Shown here in pieces: positions 1-11,420 of a stretch of DNA of 64,000 nt. Position 1 is the stretch's first letter. Every line of letters starts with the position of its first letter. Source of the stretch: Pelecanus crispus. Taxonomy: Eukaryota; Chordata; Aves; Pelecaniformes; Pelecanidae. The DNA is taken from the NCBI RefSeq assembly GCF_030463565.1, contig NC_134656.1, forward strand, positions 7,860,501-7,924,500, written 5' to 3'. Made by a program: the position numbers and the translations under genes. Below the pieces are notes generated by a model that made no database searches, had not been told where the DNA came from, and saw nothing but the letters and a program-made list of their open reading frames with translations.

Positions 1-8
1 GAAACTAG

Positions 9-261
9 AATAGAATCATTGAGGTTGGAAAGGACCTCTAAGATCATCAGTCCAACCATCAACCCAACATCACCATGCCTACTAAACCATGGCCCGAAGT
101 GCCGCATCTACACATTTTTTGAACACCTCCAGGGATGGTGACTCCACCACCTCTCTGGGCAGCCTGTTCCAATGCTTGACCACTCTTTCCATGAAGAAAT
201 TTTTCCTAATATCCAATCTAAACCTCTCCTGATGCAACTTGGGGCCATTTCGTCTCATCCT
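9..261 (-). repeat. CR1 LINE 3' fragment, reverse orientation
   Basis: The stretch reads as the reverse complement of an avian CR1 3' end. It begins with the tail-derived phrase TAGAATCATTGAGGTTGG. It then passes through the conserved blocks around 'ccagggatggtgactccacc', 'cagcctgttccaatgc' and 'gaagaaatttttcctaat'. It ends near 261, about 48 bp before the CYP24A1 splice acceptor at 309. The copy is 5'-truncated and non-coding; the open frame crossing it into the exon is an artefact. Confidence 0.9.
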
Positions 262-309
262 AAATGGAGGTCTAATGGAGGTCTTACATTTCTTTTTGGT
301 TTGTTTCAG

Positions 310-476
310 ACGGCCAATAGTTTGCTGTGGGCTTTGTATAACATTTCACGCAACCCACATGCTCAGCAGAAGCTTTTCCAGGAAATAAGGGGTGTTTTGG
401 CTGCTAATGAGAGTCCAAGTGCTGAGAACTTGAAGAATATGCCTTACCTAAAAGCGTGTCTGAAAGAATCCATGAG
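310..476 (+). CDS. CYP24A1: CYP24A1 exon: end of I helix through K-helix ExxR
   Basis: The acceptor is a pyrimidine-rich tract ending TTTGTTTCAG at 309, and the donor is AG|GTAAAA after 476. The exon encodes [20 protein letters not shown] through KACLKESM plus two bases of the Arg codon. The ExxR arginine is therefore split AG|A across the next intron. The TANS start continues the P450 I-helix threonine motif, which is finished by the upstream exon outside the window. Confidence 0.95.
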
Positions 477-1615
477 GTAAAATTCTCAAATAATTTGCAA
501 AAAGCAAAATGATCACAAAGTTTTTTTATCAGCTAGTGTGTACTAGGGAGAAAGAGTCTTCTTGTAGATACAGTTTTGTTCACCTTGTTGTTTAGAGTAA
601 ACTATGATAGATACAGGAAGAAAAAATGCTGGAAATTTAAACCCTTTTGCTTCTTTCACTGCAGATTAACACCCTCGGTGCCATTTACCACTCGCACCAT
701 TGACACAGAAATGATTCTGGGAGATTATGTACTGCCCAAAGGGGTAAGTCAATTAATTTAGTTTATTAGAATATTTTGTCGTTAACTGATTGTCCTGTAA
801 ACCACTGAAGTTGGTCGTATTTCAGTCTCAAAATCATAGAATCATAGAATGCTTTGGGTTGGAAGGGACCTTGAGAGATCAAAATGACTTTGCCAAAGGA
901 TGAGTGCCGGGATAAAGAATCCCCATAAACTGAAAACCATACCGGCCTGCGCTGCTGTTGGATTTAGACAAAAATATTTTGGTGTGACATTTAAAAAAAA
1001 TTTTTCAAACTTTCCAGTGATTTTTCTGAGGAAACTATGATGTTTTCTGTGTTTGAATTTATCTTCAGAGATTACATTACCTCTTCTGAGGAAAATGCCT
1101 CGCCTTTACTGTTGCATTTTTTTTTTCCATTAACAAGCTGATTCACTTGGTAGCTCTAAGCCAATTTGTAATGAGAGTCTCTCTATTGCTTTGTTTATAG
1201 ACTGTACTAATGATAAATAGCCATGCCCTGGGTTGCAATGAAGAGTACTTTAATGGCTGGACTCAGTTTAAACCAGAACGCTGGTTTCAGAAGAACTTAA
1301 TAAATCCTTTTTCTCATGTTCCATTTGGCATTGGGAAGAGGATGTGCATCGGGCGCCGCGTAGCAGAACTACAGCTTCACTTGGCCCTTTGCTGGGTAAA
1401 TACTCTAAAATGGCGTTCTGTACACAATGCCTGGTTGTTCAACATTTAACCTAACCAGACAATCTGGAAGCCAAAGCATGCTCAGTGAAACGTTTGTGTT
1501 TCAGCTCATTCGCAAATACCACATTGTAGCAACTGACAACAAACCAGTAGAAACACTCCATTCCGGAATACTGATTCCCAGCCGGGAGCTTCCTATTGCA
1601 TTTCACAGACGATAA
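310..1615 (+). CDS. CYP24A1: CYP24A1, C-terminal part (last four coding exons)
   Basis: This is 1,25-dihydroxyvitamin D3 24-hydroxylase, a mitochondrial inner-membrane cytochrome P450 that uses adrenodoxin electrons to inactivate vitamin D hormone. Joining 310-476, 665-743, 1201-1395 and 1505-1615 gives 183 residues that align without gaps to the human C terminus, with similar blocks such as [24 protein letters not shown] and [15 protein letters not shown]. The K-helix ExxR motif is seen as ESMR, a PERW segment follows, and the heme loop [10 protein letters not shown] supplies the axial Cys. All introns are GT-AG. The N-terminal two thirds, including the transit peptide and promoter, lie left of the window. 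Known mammalian regulation is strong induction through the vitamin D receptor. The coding frame is intact, with no stop or frameshift. Confidence 0.97.
665..743 (+). CDS. CYP24A1: CYP24A1 exon: TPSVPFTTR segment
   Basis: The acceptor is TTTCACTGCAG ending at 664 and the donor is GGG|GTAAGT at 744. One base completes the split Arg codon, followed by 26 codons from [13 protein letters not shown] to GDYVLPKG. The length (79 nt) and phase join cleanly to both neighbours. In the family this region lines the substrate channel (beta-1 sheet area). Confidence 0.95.
832..882 (-). repeat. CR1 3'-tail fragment inside a CYP24A1 intron
   Basis: The repeated AATCATAGAATCATAGAATG followed by GGGTTGGAAGGGACCTTGAG is the reverse complement of the extreme 3' end of CR1. 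Similarity fades after about 882. It lies in the intron between the 665-743 and 1201-1395 exons. Confidence 0.85.
1201..1395 (+). CDS. CYP24A1: CYP24A1 exon: PERW and heme-binding loop
   Basis: The exon has 65 codons, phase 0 at both ends, acceptor TTGTTTATAG at 1200 and donor TGG|GTAAAT at 1396. It contains FKPERW and the diagnostic P450 heme signature [13 protein letters not shown]; the Cys in RMCIG is the axial heme ligand. The L helix follows as [10 protein letters not shown]. Confidence 0.96.
1505..1615 (+). CDS. CYP24A1: CYP24A1 last coding exon and stop
   Basis: The acceptor is TTTGTGTTTCAG at 1504. The exon encodes [16 protein letters not shown] through [11 protein letters not shown] and ends at TAA 1613-1615. 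Human ends FCQR, so the C terminus is at the expected place. Directly after the stop, AAG|GTATGT at 1617 is a good donor. This would fit a non-coding last exon, which I believe the human gene also has. Confidence 0.95.
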   Translation, partial: LIRKYHIVATDNKPVETLHSGILIPSRELPIAFHRR

Positions 1616-2218
1616 GGTATGTGCATAAGGGTCTCTTGAGTACGTGAGATTTTTCTTTTCTTTGAACTTCACTTAGAATTTTCATAGAACTGTGAGTGTA
1701 AGAGAACAGATGTTTTCCTAAGCTTTATTCTCACAATGTGAGATTTATTAAATGCTATCACATTTCGTTACTTCTAACAGAAAATATTCTCTGTACTAAG
1801 AAGAGAAATTTTGTATGGCTTATGGCTCTGAAGTTAGCTGCCTAGTTTTAAACTCCAAGAGAGCATGTCTTCCGTGCATGATGCAGATCAGAAATGGGGA
1901 AACCAAAATGTATGTACTGTTGGGGAAAATAATAGCCGTTATTTTGTTATAATGTAACTTCTCCACTGCGTTTCTAGAAGACATTTCCTGAAAAATAGCA
2001 TTTGATTTTGAGCATCAATGTAGAGATTAAAAAGAAAATGTCCTAGTGAAGGAACAGTACACCAGGGCTCTACAGAGTTTAGATTAGAAAACTTGATTTT
2101 AGGCAGAAGGACAAAGAAAAGAAGTATCTATTTGTAAATAGCCATGCAATGTTGCAACTCACTCTACATTTTTCATTCAAAAAAATCAAATGTAAGATTT
2201 TCTCTGCTCACAAGCTTG

Positions 2219-2250
2219 TACAAATAAGCTAACAAAAAAGCTTATTTGTA
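2219..2250. repeat. Perfect 12-bp inverted repeat, 8-nt loop
   Basis: TACAAATAAGCT at 2219-2230 is exactly repeated in reverse complement, AGCTTATTTGTA, at 2239-2250. The loop is A-rich. In CYP24A1 transcripts it would form a hairpin in the 3' UTR or in the candidate 3' UTR intron. Confidence 0.85.
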
Positions 2251-3836
2251 TAAAAATCTGAATTGGAAAACTGGGTCTTTGGTCTCGAATTAAGTCCTCA
2301 AATTAGGAATCAAGTGACCTTTAAATACTATGGGAGATATTTTTTGCTGGCCAACGCCACAGGAAAGAGTCGCCCAATATAATCTGAGTAAGGGTATTAA
2401 TTCCATTAACTCCTTTAACTGAAGTTTGTTCAGTGCTATTTGCTTCTAAATAATCAATCACTGTATAGATTCTTCTTCTCTTTAATACAGCTTGCAGAAA
2501 ATAAATGACAACCCTGCTGCTGCCTTCTCTGAAAAAAATATACATTGACTGGGAAAGCCAAAGCCTATGGTAACCAGTGGAGAAACTGCAACACGCACCC
2601 CTTGAACAATTGCTGAGCCAGAAATAGTATCAACAAAAGCTCCCATTCTGTTTTATTGGAAAATGTGGTTAGTTAGTTCATCTGTACTTAGCAATGTTAA
2701 AAGGAAAGAAAAATACCATGCATGTTCATAAGCCTATGCAAATATACTGATTTAGTGCAGCTGAGGGACTGCACAGGATAGAGCTTGATAATGAGCTGGG
2801 GAGTGGTATGTATAGGTCGTCTTAGTGCACAGTGAAATTATTATAGCCGCAAGCTGTTCAACAGGCTAGCTTGGAAAGAGCTGGTTTCCAGTTTGTGGGT
2901 ATCATATAGGATGCCTGGGGGAACAGGAGTCACGGCTGGACTGGTCCTGTTAGCTCTGAATTGAAGAGTTTTGAGAAGTCAGCTTAAGGGAAAAGAAATT
3001 CACTTAGTCTTTATCGAATTACCAGTGTCATGAATTAAACTGAGAAGTAAGATGGCAGTCTGTAATAACGCTAACAACAGGCCTTAAAAATCAGGATAAT
3101 GAAAGAAGTGTGCTTTCCCTAATGTTATTCACTTCCTTAACAAAAGGGAAATAAGGACAAAGGTATATAACAGGAATTAGTCCTCATGCCTGCACAGTAC
3201 TTTGATTTGGACTGTTGCAATACTGTGCCTGCCACATACTCTGCTCATACCCATAGAGTGTTTTGTGCCTCCGACTCCCACACGAGCCATTTTGTCACAC
3301 CTTTATGGTAAAACCTTAGTGGCCTTTTATTGCATGGAAGGCCTTAGCCGTAAATGGAATCACTGGAATCCTATGGGTTCTGCCACTATTAAATGATGAT
3401 TATCCTAACAGGATAGTTACTTCATCAGATGAGTAATATAAAATGTACGCTTCAAAGAACCACAGGAAATAAGGATCCTAAACACTTCAAAGAGGTCCAC
3501 TTCTTGTGGACATTTCACTACCTGTATCTAAAGGTTAAAGTTGTCACTGCCCTGCATGGAATACTGTATGTTAGCTGTCTGGTCACTAGTGTATTTTTCC
3601 CACGATGCAGTTTCACGTACAGGTTTATGCATATAACCATGAATAGTTATTTTTATTTTTTTTACATTCTGAAATTATACAAGTTCTTAGCATTTGTTGG
3701 TCTGTCTCCTGCGTTTTTTTGTTTGTTTTCCTCTGCTGTTATACTCAGACATGTAAATGTAGCCATATTACAATGTGTAAAGCAATTTGTGCATTATCTG
3801 AATCTTTCTAGTCAATTTGGTAATAGTCCATTTTGT

Positions 3837-3842
3837 AATAAA
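3837..3842 (+). terminator. CYP24A1: Candidate CYP24A1 polyadenylation signal AATAAA
   Basis: A canonical AATAAA sits in TTTTGTAATAAAGATTTC. It is followed within 20-50 nt by a U-run and a GU-containing stretch (TTCCATAGTTTGTT), the usual layout of a cleavage site. Another AATAAA occurs at 2500-2505 in a poorer context. Confidence 0.65.
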
Positions 3843-6800
3843 GATTTCTATTTTTTTTTCTATAAGTCGTCTTCCATAGTTTGTTATAAAGTCTTTGTAG
3901 CATTACAGAAATCTTGTCTCTCATGGTAACTTCTTGGAAAAAAATTGCTGTGGTACTTTCATCCCTCTGCTTAATATCCTCAACGGGCTTCTACAAAATC
4001 AAGTTACTTTAATTCAACACTGAAAAAATTCTGCTTTATGATACCCCCAAGCTGCTTGGTTGTATTCTATAACCACACCTTGGCTGGGAAACTGCTCGCA
4101 AAGCCCAGCTCCTGGCGGGAGGGCAGAGTGGGCGCTGCCTGGCGCAGGTCCAGCCTGGGGAGGTGGATCCGGGGTTAGCAAGTGCAGGGAAGTTAAGCCC
4201 AGCAGCACAGAGCTTTGATGCCAAACTCCTTTTGTGCCGTTAATCTTCCTGCCATTCCTTCAATCCAGGCTAGCCCTAGTGTTCAGGAATGCATTAAATC
4301 CATGCCTACAGTCCCTTTCCCTCTGTATAATCCTGTCAGAGCTCTGAATGCAAGCTCTCTGCCTCTGTAGCACAGTCTGAACATGTACCTCCCCAGCACG
4401 CACAGTATTGAGGTCTCCAGGGATGGGACTGTTACATTTCTCTGCTATTATGAAAAGATAAAAAATCAATATAAAGTTTTGAGGAAAGATGAAAATCGTT
4501 TGAACCTTTGGAGGATCAAAAGAAATGATGTATATAAAAATAAGCCATCCACCCAGCACTGTGACTGACAGCCTGATGGTCACGCAGAGAGCAAATTTGA
4601 CAGTTATCAAAACCATGCTGTCTTTGCCAAGTAAAGGCTGCCTCCGGCTGAGTGAATGATGGTGTAAGAAAAATTGTACAGCACTATGTAAGAATATCGC
4701 TTTTCTGAAAATCATATTGCAATGTGTACTTTAGAGTGACCGTAGTTTGTGCTGCTGAAACTAATCTGGCAGCCAGGAGCACTGGGTCCCAGAGCCCTGG
4801 GAAGGTGGGCTGGGAGACCGTAGGTGCTCACCCGATCCCCAGGGAGCTTTGGTAGCTTGTGCTAGGGTGCAAGACTGTGTGGGGAGATCTACCCAAGCTG
4901 CTACAACAACAATACACTAAGTCTCTTCTTATAGTATTATAAACTGATATTACTCCATTAGAGGCAATGGAATTGTGCCAATATGAAACAAGTGTTAACA
5001 AAAAGACAGGGCTATTGTTCAATTCCAGGCATATCGCATTTCTCACAAATATTCCGATGATTTAACTTCTAAAGACAACCAAAGAGAAGAGGTGTTATCT
5101 AGTTGAACTGACCTTGACAGCCTAGTTACCACCTATTTCGAAATCCTTTATTGCTTCTGTGTAGCAAATCACAGGTTCATGCTTACTGGACAGCTTATGA
5201 TTTTTGCTATTTAAATTTAGTGGACTCAAAGATCTATACAAGCGTTGCTCTGAGTAAAGTTTTGACCAACTCTGTGCAAGCTGAGGGATAAATGTGTGCT
5301 GTCTTCCGGATTTCTAAAAGTAGAATAACCACTGACCTGGAAAATTTTGTTCCGGAAGCTTTGTAGATTTTCAAGTTCCTGAAGTTTTCAAAGAACTTCA
5401 TTAATCTGCTACCTCAAAGTAAGTGTCCAAAGGAATTTACCTAGGAAATAGGTAATTATCAAACTACACAGATAATGAATGACCAAGCCAGACTTGCACA
5501 TTAAGAAACCCATATGGCTTGCTTTTTCTCGTATTTCAAAAGTATGAAAACCAGCATGATGCTTCTGAGATTAATAAATATCTACGGAACCTTTCGCCTG
5601 TGGTCAGCTGGATAAATTCAGTTCTGTTCTTTGCCTCTTTGAAATGATTTGCTCATTCAGAATTACTTATTAAAAAGACAATGACAACACTACTTCCCTG
5701 TTACTGTTTCCTACAGTTACTCCTCAGAGGAAGATAGTTGGATTGTAAAATGAATGGAATTAATTGGCCTCCACATTCACTTTCTCAGCAAGGAAGTGAA
5801 CAAGGTTTACATATCCAAAAGGAAGTTAATTCTGTTCAGGCTTTAGACACGTCAGTGGGAATGATATAGACAAAGTTGGAGCCAAATAATCTGCACTTTT
5901 TTATGAATAAAGAATGCCAGTTTTCAGGACTGACAATCTGGCATTTTTCATATATGTTTTGTTCATTATAAACTGGCTATGATATAATATGCTCTGAGTC
6001 AGTCTCCGCTTACACCTTTCAGTGCCGTGATTAGATGACAGATAATGTGTTCTAGTTTGTCTTCTTCCACACTAAGAAGGTTCTTTGTTCTCAACAACTA
6101 GAGGTAGAATTCATGTCGGTGTCAGTGCTGACTTTAACTGATGGGGCAAGATAACCCAAGCTCTGAAAAATTAGTTCTGCAAAGTGTTAATAGCTAGAGT
6201 TCATTTCAGAACAAATTTTAAAAGAACAACTCAGCACATGCTTAATTTCAAATATGTGAAACATGTTGACCTCAGTGGGACTGCATGTGTATGTGTGGGG
6301 TTTTTAATGCATTATCACTTTTTATAAAAGGAGAAAGTTTAAAAATTTCCAGCATGTCACTTGTGGCACACATATCCAAAATTCATGTAAGGGTTATAGC
6401 TTTAGAAGAAAAGGCTGCCTTTTTACTTCAGATAATTGAAACAAAGGGCCTATTGAGGTTGAAACGACAAGCAGTCTCATTAATCTCTTACCCTGGATGT
6501 ATGTGTTGTTCTGATAACTTGTGGATTGATATACCGTAGTGTGGGTGGCTGCATTCAAATTTTTTTGATGTGCCCTTCCAGGCATGGCTTGGGAAAAAGT
6601 ATGAGTATTACATTACAAAACTGAGCATTATGCTTATTCACTTACATTTATTCTTGGGTATTTCTGAGTATCAGCTTTCAAGAGAGTGAAAAACACAGAG
6701 ATGCTAAATCATTTTGTCGCAGAAACAGCACATGTCCTGACCTTTCTGGCGATACTGCCGACTCCCCGCTCTCTTGTACGGTAGCTCGGGGCTGCAATCC

Positions 6801-8489
6801 TACTGCCTTAAATCCCTTTCACACACCAAGGTATAAACCAGGAATACATCTGTTGACACTGAGAAATGTAAACTAACATGAAACTGGTATCAGCCGTGAC
6901 AGAGTCAGTACAATTCTTTGGACAGGGAAGTGTAACTGGTGCGAATGGAGACCCCACGCTTGGGATCTGGTTCAATGTTACAGTGTATTTTTTTCAAGAC
7001 AGCTCAGCTCTCCGTGTGAATAGCAATGTTCAGTTAGTTCTTGTCTGTTTATCCAGAAGAGCATTAACACCTCGTATAATACCTGTCTGGATCCTATCTT
7101 CTATATTCCTATAGTCTTCTTTGCTAGCAGAGGAAGGACTACATTGACTTGCAACCCTTGTCCATACATTTTGTCTCAGCTGTATGATTAGTAGCCTGTG
7201 GCTTTGGAACAACATAAAAATTTAAACTTAAGCTACAGTATTTGGATTTTTAGAAATCTTTACATTGTGGGGTTTGGATGGAGCTGAACACTTATGGAGC
7301 AATCCTCCTCTTGACAAGGAAAGCAACAATGAGACTTCTTTATGAGACAAAATATTTTCCTCCAAGGGACAATGTCAAAACAAGTGTGGGATGGAATGCA
7401 TTTTATAATTAGAGTAAATTATACTTTGCTTTCCTGGGCATGTTCCTCTCGACAAGTTCGAACTCTTTGCCTCTAATTGTTAAGTGTGTTGAATGAACTC
7501 CAGGCACCACATGTCAGAGGAGAAGGGAAGGCAGCACAGGCAGCAGCTGGCAGGGAGTACAACAAAGCAATAAAGGGGAACTCTAAGTACAAGAGTTACC
7601 CCTTGGTCTTCCCAAATTGGTATGCACGTTTATGATACTTTACCCTCCGCTATCAACTTAGGTGCCCAGAAACTTGATAGTAAATCAAACAAATCACATC
7701 TGATTCATCCTGCTATTGAACTGTGTTCCACGTAAAAACAGGAGATAGGAGAGAAGCCGGGGAATGGTGCAGGTCTTGCTTACCTTGAACTAAAGGGTAC
7801 CCTCACTGTCAGATGGACTTCCAGCAGCACAGAGTTGGCTCATTGTGAAGAAAGGAAAAATGTTCTCTAAATTTAATGGAAATAATGGAAGGAAGTCTTT
7901 GAAAAACTCATACCTCAGGCAGTATGGGTTGCACTTATCTAGACTTCCAAGTTCTCACAAAAAAACCCTTGTTATCTCAGTTATACCAGTGGAAATCACA
8001 AATAGTCTTGCAGATAAGGTCAATGCCTGAATCAATCTTAGTCCCACTTGGTTCAGGGCAAAGGTACCCACATATCTGATCAGCGGTTAGCCAAGAGCCA
8101 GTTCAATCCATGAGCAAAGGCCATCCTCAGTCCTAAAACTGGGAGCTGCTTTGGTGGCTTTGCAGGAGCATTCAGCCACAGGCTGCAGATACCCAACTGC
8201 ACTTTGTCAGCACGCTCATGTTGAGGGTGCAAGCTGATAGGATTAAACTGACTGTCCTACCATAAAGCACAGGAGAAGGCCTCAGCTAGGATCCAAATTT
8301 TAGTCATTTGGAATGGGACCTCCGACCATAAGTAGACTAAGGAAGACTTTGGAAGCAAGGTTCTGGGCAGGAAGACATGAAGATAGTCTGGTTCACGCAC
8401 ATCTTTGGCTCAGTTCAGGAGATGCCACGTTTTGGTACTCCAGAACGATCCTGTCTTCCCTCTGGCTATGTTTGAAAGTCAGAATAATA

Positions 8490-8522
8490 GAAAATATAAT
8501 ATATTATATTATATATAATAGT
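8490..8522. repeat. AT-rich palindromic tract
   Basis: The tract is pure A/T, and 8493-8510 (AATATAATATATTATATT) is its own reverse complement. It is a low-complexity, unwinding-prone stretch with no further function visible. Confidence 0.8.
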
Positions 8523-11269
8523 ATAAATGTAAATATACATTGCTCCTTGTGACATATACGTTCAGTATCTCATTTCAATGCAACTGAAAACTTCAAAGCA
8601 CACTCCACGAAAAAAGAGAGCAAAACAGGAGATATCTTGTATACAGTCACTGAACAGACTGATACAAAATTTTGAAGTAATTGGACACCCTGGACATATT
8701 ATTAGATTCTTATTGGAAGCTTCCACTGTAGCTTCGGCCTTTTAATAAGTGTACAAGAGGTTGGAGGGCCACAGAAAAGTGGTTTTAGTCATTAAAGACT
8801 AAACCCCCGAGCATCTTGGATTTTCTGCTTAATGGAAGCAAGTTGTGCAACTTGCAGAATTGTGAAATCTTTGAATAACTTCAAAGAAGACAAAATGAAC
8901 TGCTAGTTTTTTTTAAAAAATACTTCACCTATTTGAGTTGCTAATGTTTTCTGATCCACAGCAATATACCTTTACTATATTAAATAGCATACTAATTCTG
9001 GGTGTTAACTGTAATTTCTAGCTTTGAAAAAACAGATTTTTTTCTGCTTTAAAATTAAATTGAAACCAATGCTCTGTTTAAATATTTTTACACAATGAAA
9101 CAGACATGTATTTTCTCATAAGAGTGTTTCACTGATGACATTTTTAAAAAATCACAGTGAATTAAACATTTTTGTGTGTATGTGTATATAAAAAATTCAA
9201 AAACCTACAATGAAGCATGGATAACATCTCTAAAAACACTTAGTAAAAACTCAGGATATTTTCCAAGCTAGGCTAGTGACCAAATAAAATTCTTTATGAA
9301 ATGGAGTTTCCGCTAAAAAACTTCACTTTTACATTTTAATGCAAATTATTCATCAGTAAATGAGGAAGAGATCACTTGTGAGGTGATAAGTAAAGGAATT
9401 TGGGGGTGTTTGTTTTTCATCTAAGTAAGTGCTTTCTCTTGAAAGGACTGATAAAACGTGCAGAATGAGGGAAACATTTGCAGTGAAGTGAAGTATTGCT
9501 TTATCAGCTTTATTAAATCCAGAAGCAGTGCTGCATCTTTGCTCAACCTGCCTATTAAATATCTATTTACATGGAGACTGAAAAAGACATTCCAGGGAAA
9601 AAAAGTGCAGTAGAGTTACAAGAAGAATGCAGGCTCTTAATTGAAAGGGTATTTCTTTTTTGAGGCCTCTTTATAAATGACGTTTTCACCATTGTTTTAG
9701 ACCTCTGGGGCTTCAATTACATTAACCAGCTGTCAATGAGAGTTAAACTCTGCAGCCTCTTCTGAAAATGCAAAGAAGCCATTCACACCAATTCAAAAGA
9801 ATAGATAGGGTAGTTGTGTGAATTTTTTTAGGTGTGGTTAGCTAACCTGCAATAAAAGCCCTATGGAGATTGCACCCCAAGAGAACTTTGTGGGTTCACA
9901 GACTAATTACAGGCTGTTGTCCTCCACCCTTCTCAAGACCATGTATCCTGATCTCTCTCAACTGTGAGACTTTGATCCAGACAAAAACCTTTTTTGTAGG
10001 ATTGGTTTTAGTAGGATCAGAGAGGTGCTCTGACTCACCTCTTGGCTACACAACTGCTGGAGTCAACAGTAGGAAAGTGGCATGAACACGTATCTGGGGG
10101 ATGACACCACGGAGCTGGAAAGGGCAAGGCCTCAATTTCTGAGCTGCAGCATAGCATTATATTAGTCAAAGGAGCCATGTAATTGTGCCTGTAGCTGCAC
10201 AGGTTGACCTACAGAGTGATCACTCTTAAGAAAAACATGGGTGCTGAATCATTTAGTTTGAGATGCAGATCCTCAGGTTCTCAAATACTTAAGTAAAATT
10301 AAGGCATCCGAATCCAGGAGGATTTTTTTTTCCTAAATGCCAAAGTTTTACTTTGGATATGCAAGAACCTCTCAGGAACTTTCCTTCTGTTTTGAACAAA
10401 TCAGAAAAGAAGAACAAATTGCAAATTATGTCCTTGTTGCTGAATCATGGCAAAACAGATTTCCAGTAAAGGGGCACCCTCAGAGGGAAGTCTGGCAACT
10501 AATGCATGGGTAGATACACTTAAGGTAATTTTCCAAGAAGCAGGGTAGCTTCAAATAAAGTTGATTCATAACTCTTGCAAAGTTTTTCTTGCACAAAGGC
10601 AGAATTGAAAGAGAAACTAGATCAGCTCATTGCTTGAGGAATCAAAGAGTTAGCTGTGAGCCAATGGCGTGCAGATATTCAGCATTCACTGCAGGGCAGG
10701 GGGGGAAGTTTTATTTATGTGTAGATACAAATGAATGGGATAAATATTTAAAAATAGCATATTATACTACCTGCAGGTGGAGGTGTTCAGGAAGGGATAT
10801 GGCTGATGCCAAATATTTGATTAGTGCTTTGATCCAATAACAGGGTTCTGGCAGGTGCCCTTAGAAAAATAGAGCACGCATTTTTCTGGATATTCAATAG
10901 CCCCTTGGGAAGCCACTGTTTCCTGTGAACCCCTCTTGGGTTGTGATTGGCACCCAGAGTGCTTCACTGGAAAAGGCAATAGATTTTTGAGGCCATGAAG
11001 AGTATTGTGCTATATATAGAAGTCAATGGGATCCAGGGAAAAACAATAGAAGGAGCAACTGGCAGTTGTGGGGAAAATCAGAGCTCCTGGGCAAATAAAC
11101 AAAGGCGTGAATTCTGAGTAATGGAAATAACATGCTCATAAGGGAAGTTAGTAGAGGGTGTTCTGACAGATCGCACAGCAGTCACTAACACGCCTGTCTC
11201 AACAGACAGAGATCAGGTACAAGAATGATGGGGATTATGAAAGGAGATGGCTGTTGTGTTTGGCTGCCT

Positions 11270-11420
11270 GAGCCGGCAGCCTGAGCCCTCGTGTTGGGGC
11301 ACAGCCGGCACGCGGGGCTCTGTGCTCCCACGGCTCCCCATCGCCCAGCAGCGGCACGGCCCGGGGCAGGATGCCCTGGCAGGGAGACGGGTGCAGGACC
11401 TGCACGGCACAAACATGCAG
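11270..11420. other. Small CpG-rich cluster
   Basis: About a dozen CpGs in 150 bp, within otherwise CpG-poor AT-rich DNA. The cluster holds GC-box-like and CACGG words. Frames on both strands are open here only because of the base composition. It could be an unmethylated regulatory element or a GC-rich relic. No splice-supported exon is seen next to it. Confidence 0.55.

Larger units (their letters stand above)
1616..3862 (+). other. CYP24A1: CYP24A1 3' UTR region, possibly split by an intron
   Basis: This is non-coding sequence between the stop codon and the first strong polyadenylation signal. Two layouts are possible. One is a continuous 2.2-kb UTR. The other is an intron from the GTATGT at 1617 to the acceptor CCTGCACAG ending at 3197, with a terminal UTR exon at about 3198-3862. 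The 3600-3860 part is U-rich with UUAUUUUUAUUUUU-type stretches, as in short-lived mRNAs. The 166-codon frame at 3429-3929 runs through it and looks like chance. No other gene is visible. Confidence 0.6.

Noticed and set aside
3429..3929. 166-codon plus-strand frame after CYP24A1
   Set aside because: It runs through the U-rich 3' UTR and over the AATAAA signal. Phe/Tyr/Leu-rich composition is what T-rich DNA gives.
8041..8070. GGTTCA and AGGGCA-A-AGGTAC possible DR1/DR3 element
   Set aside because: Second half-sites miss the consensus at more than one position.
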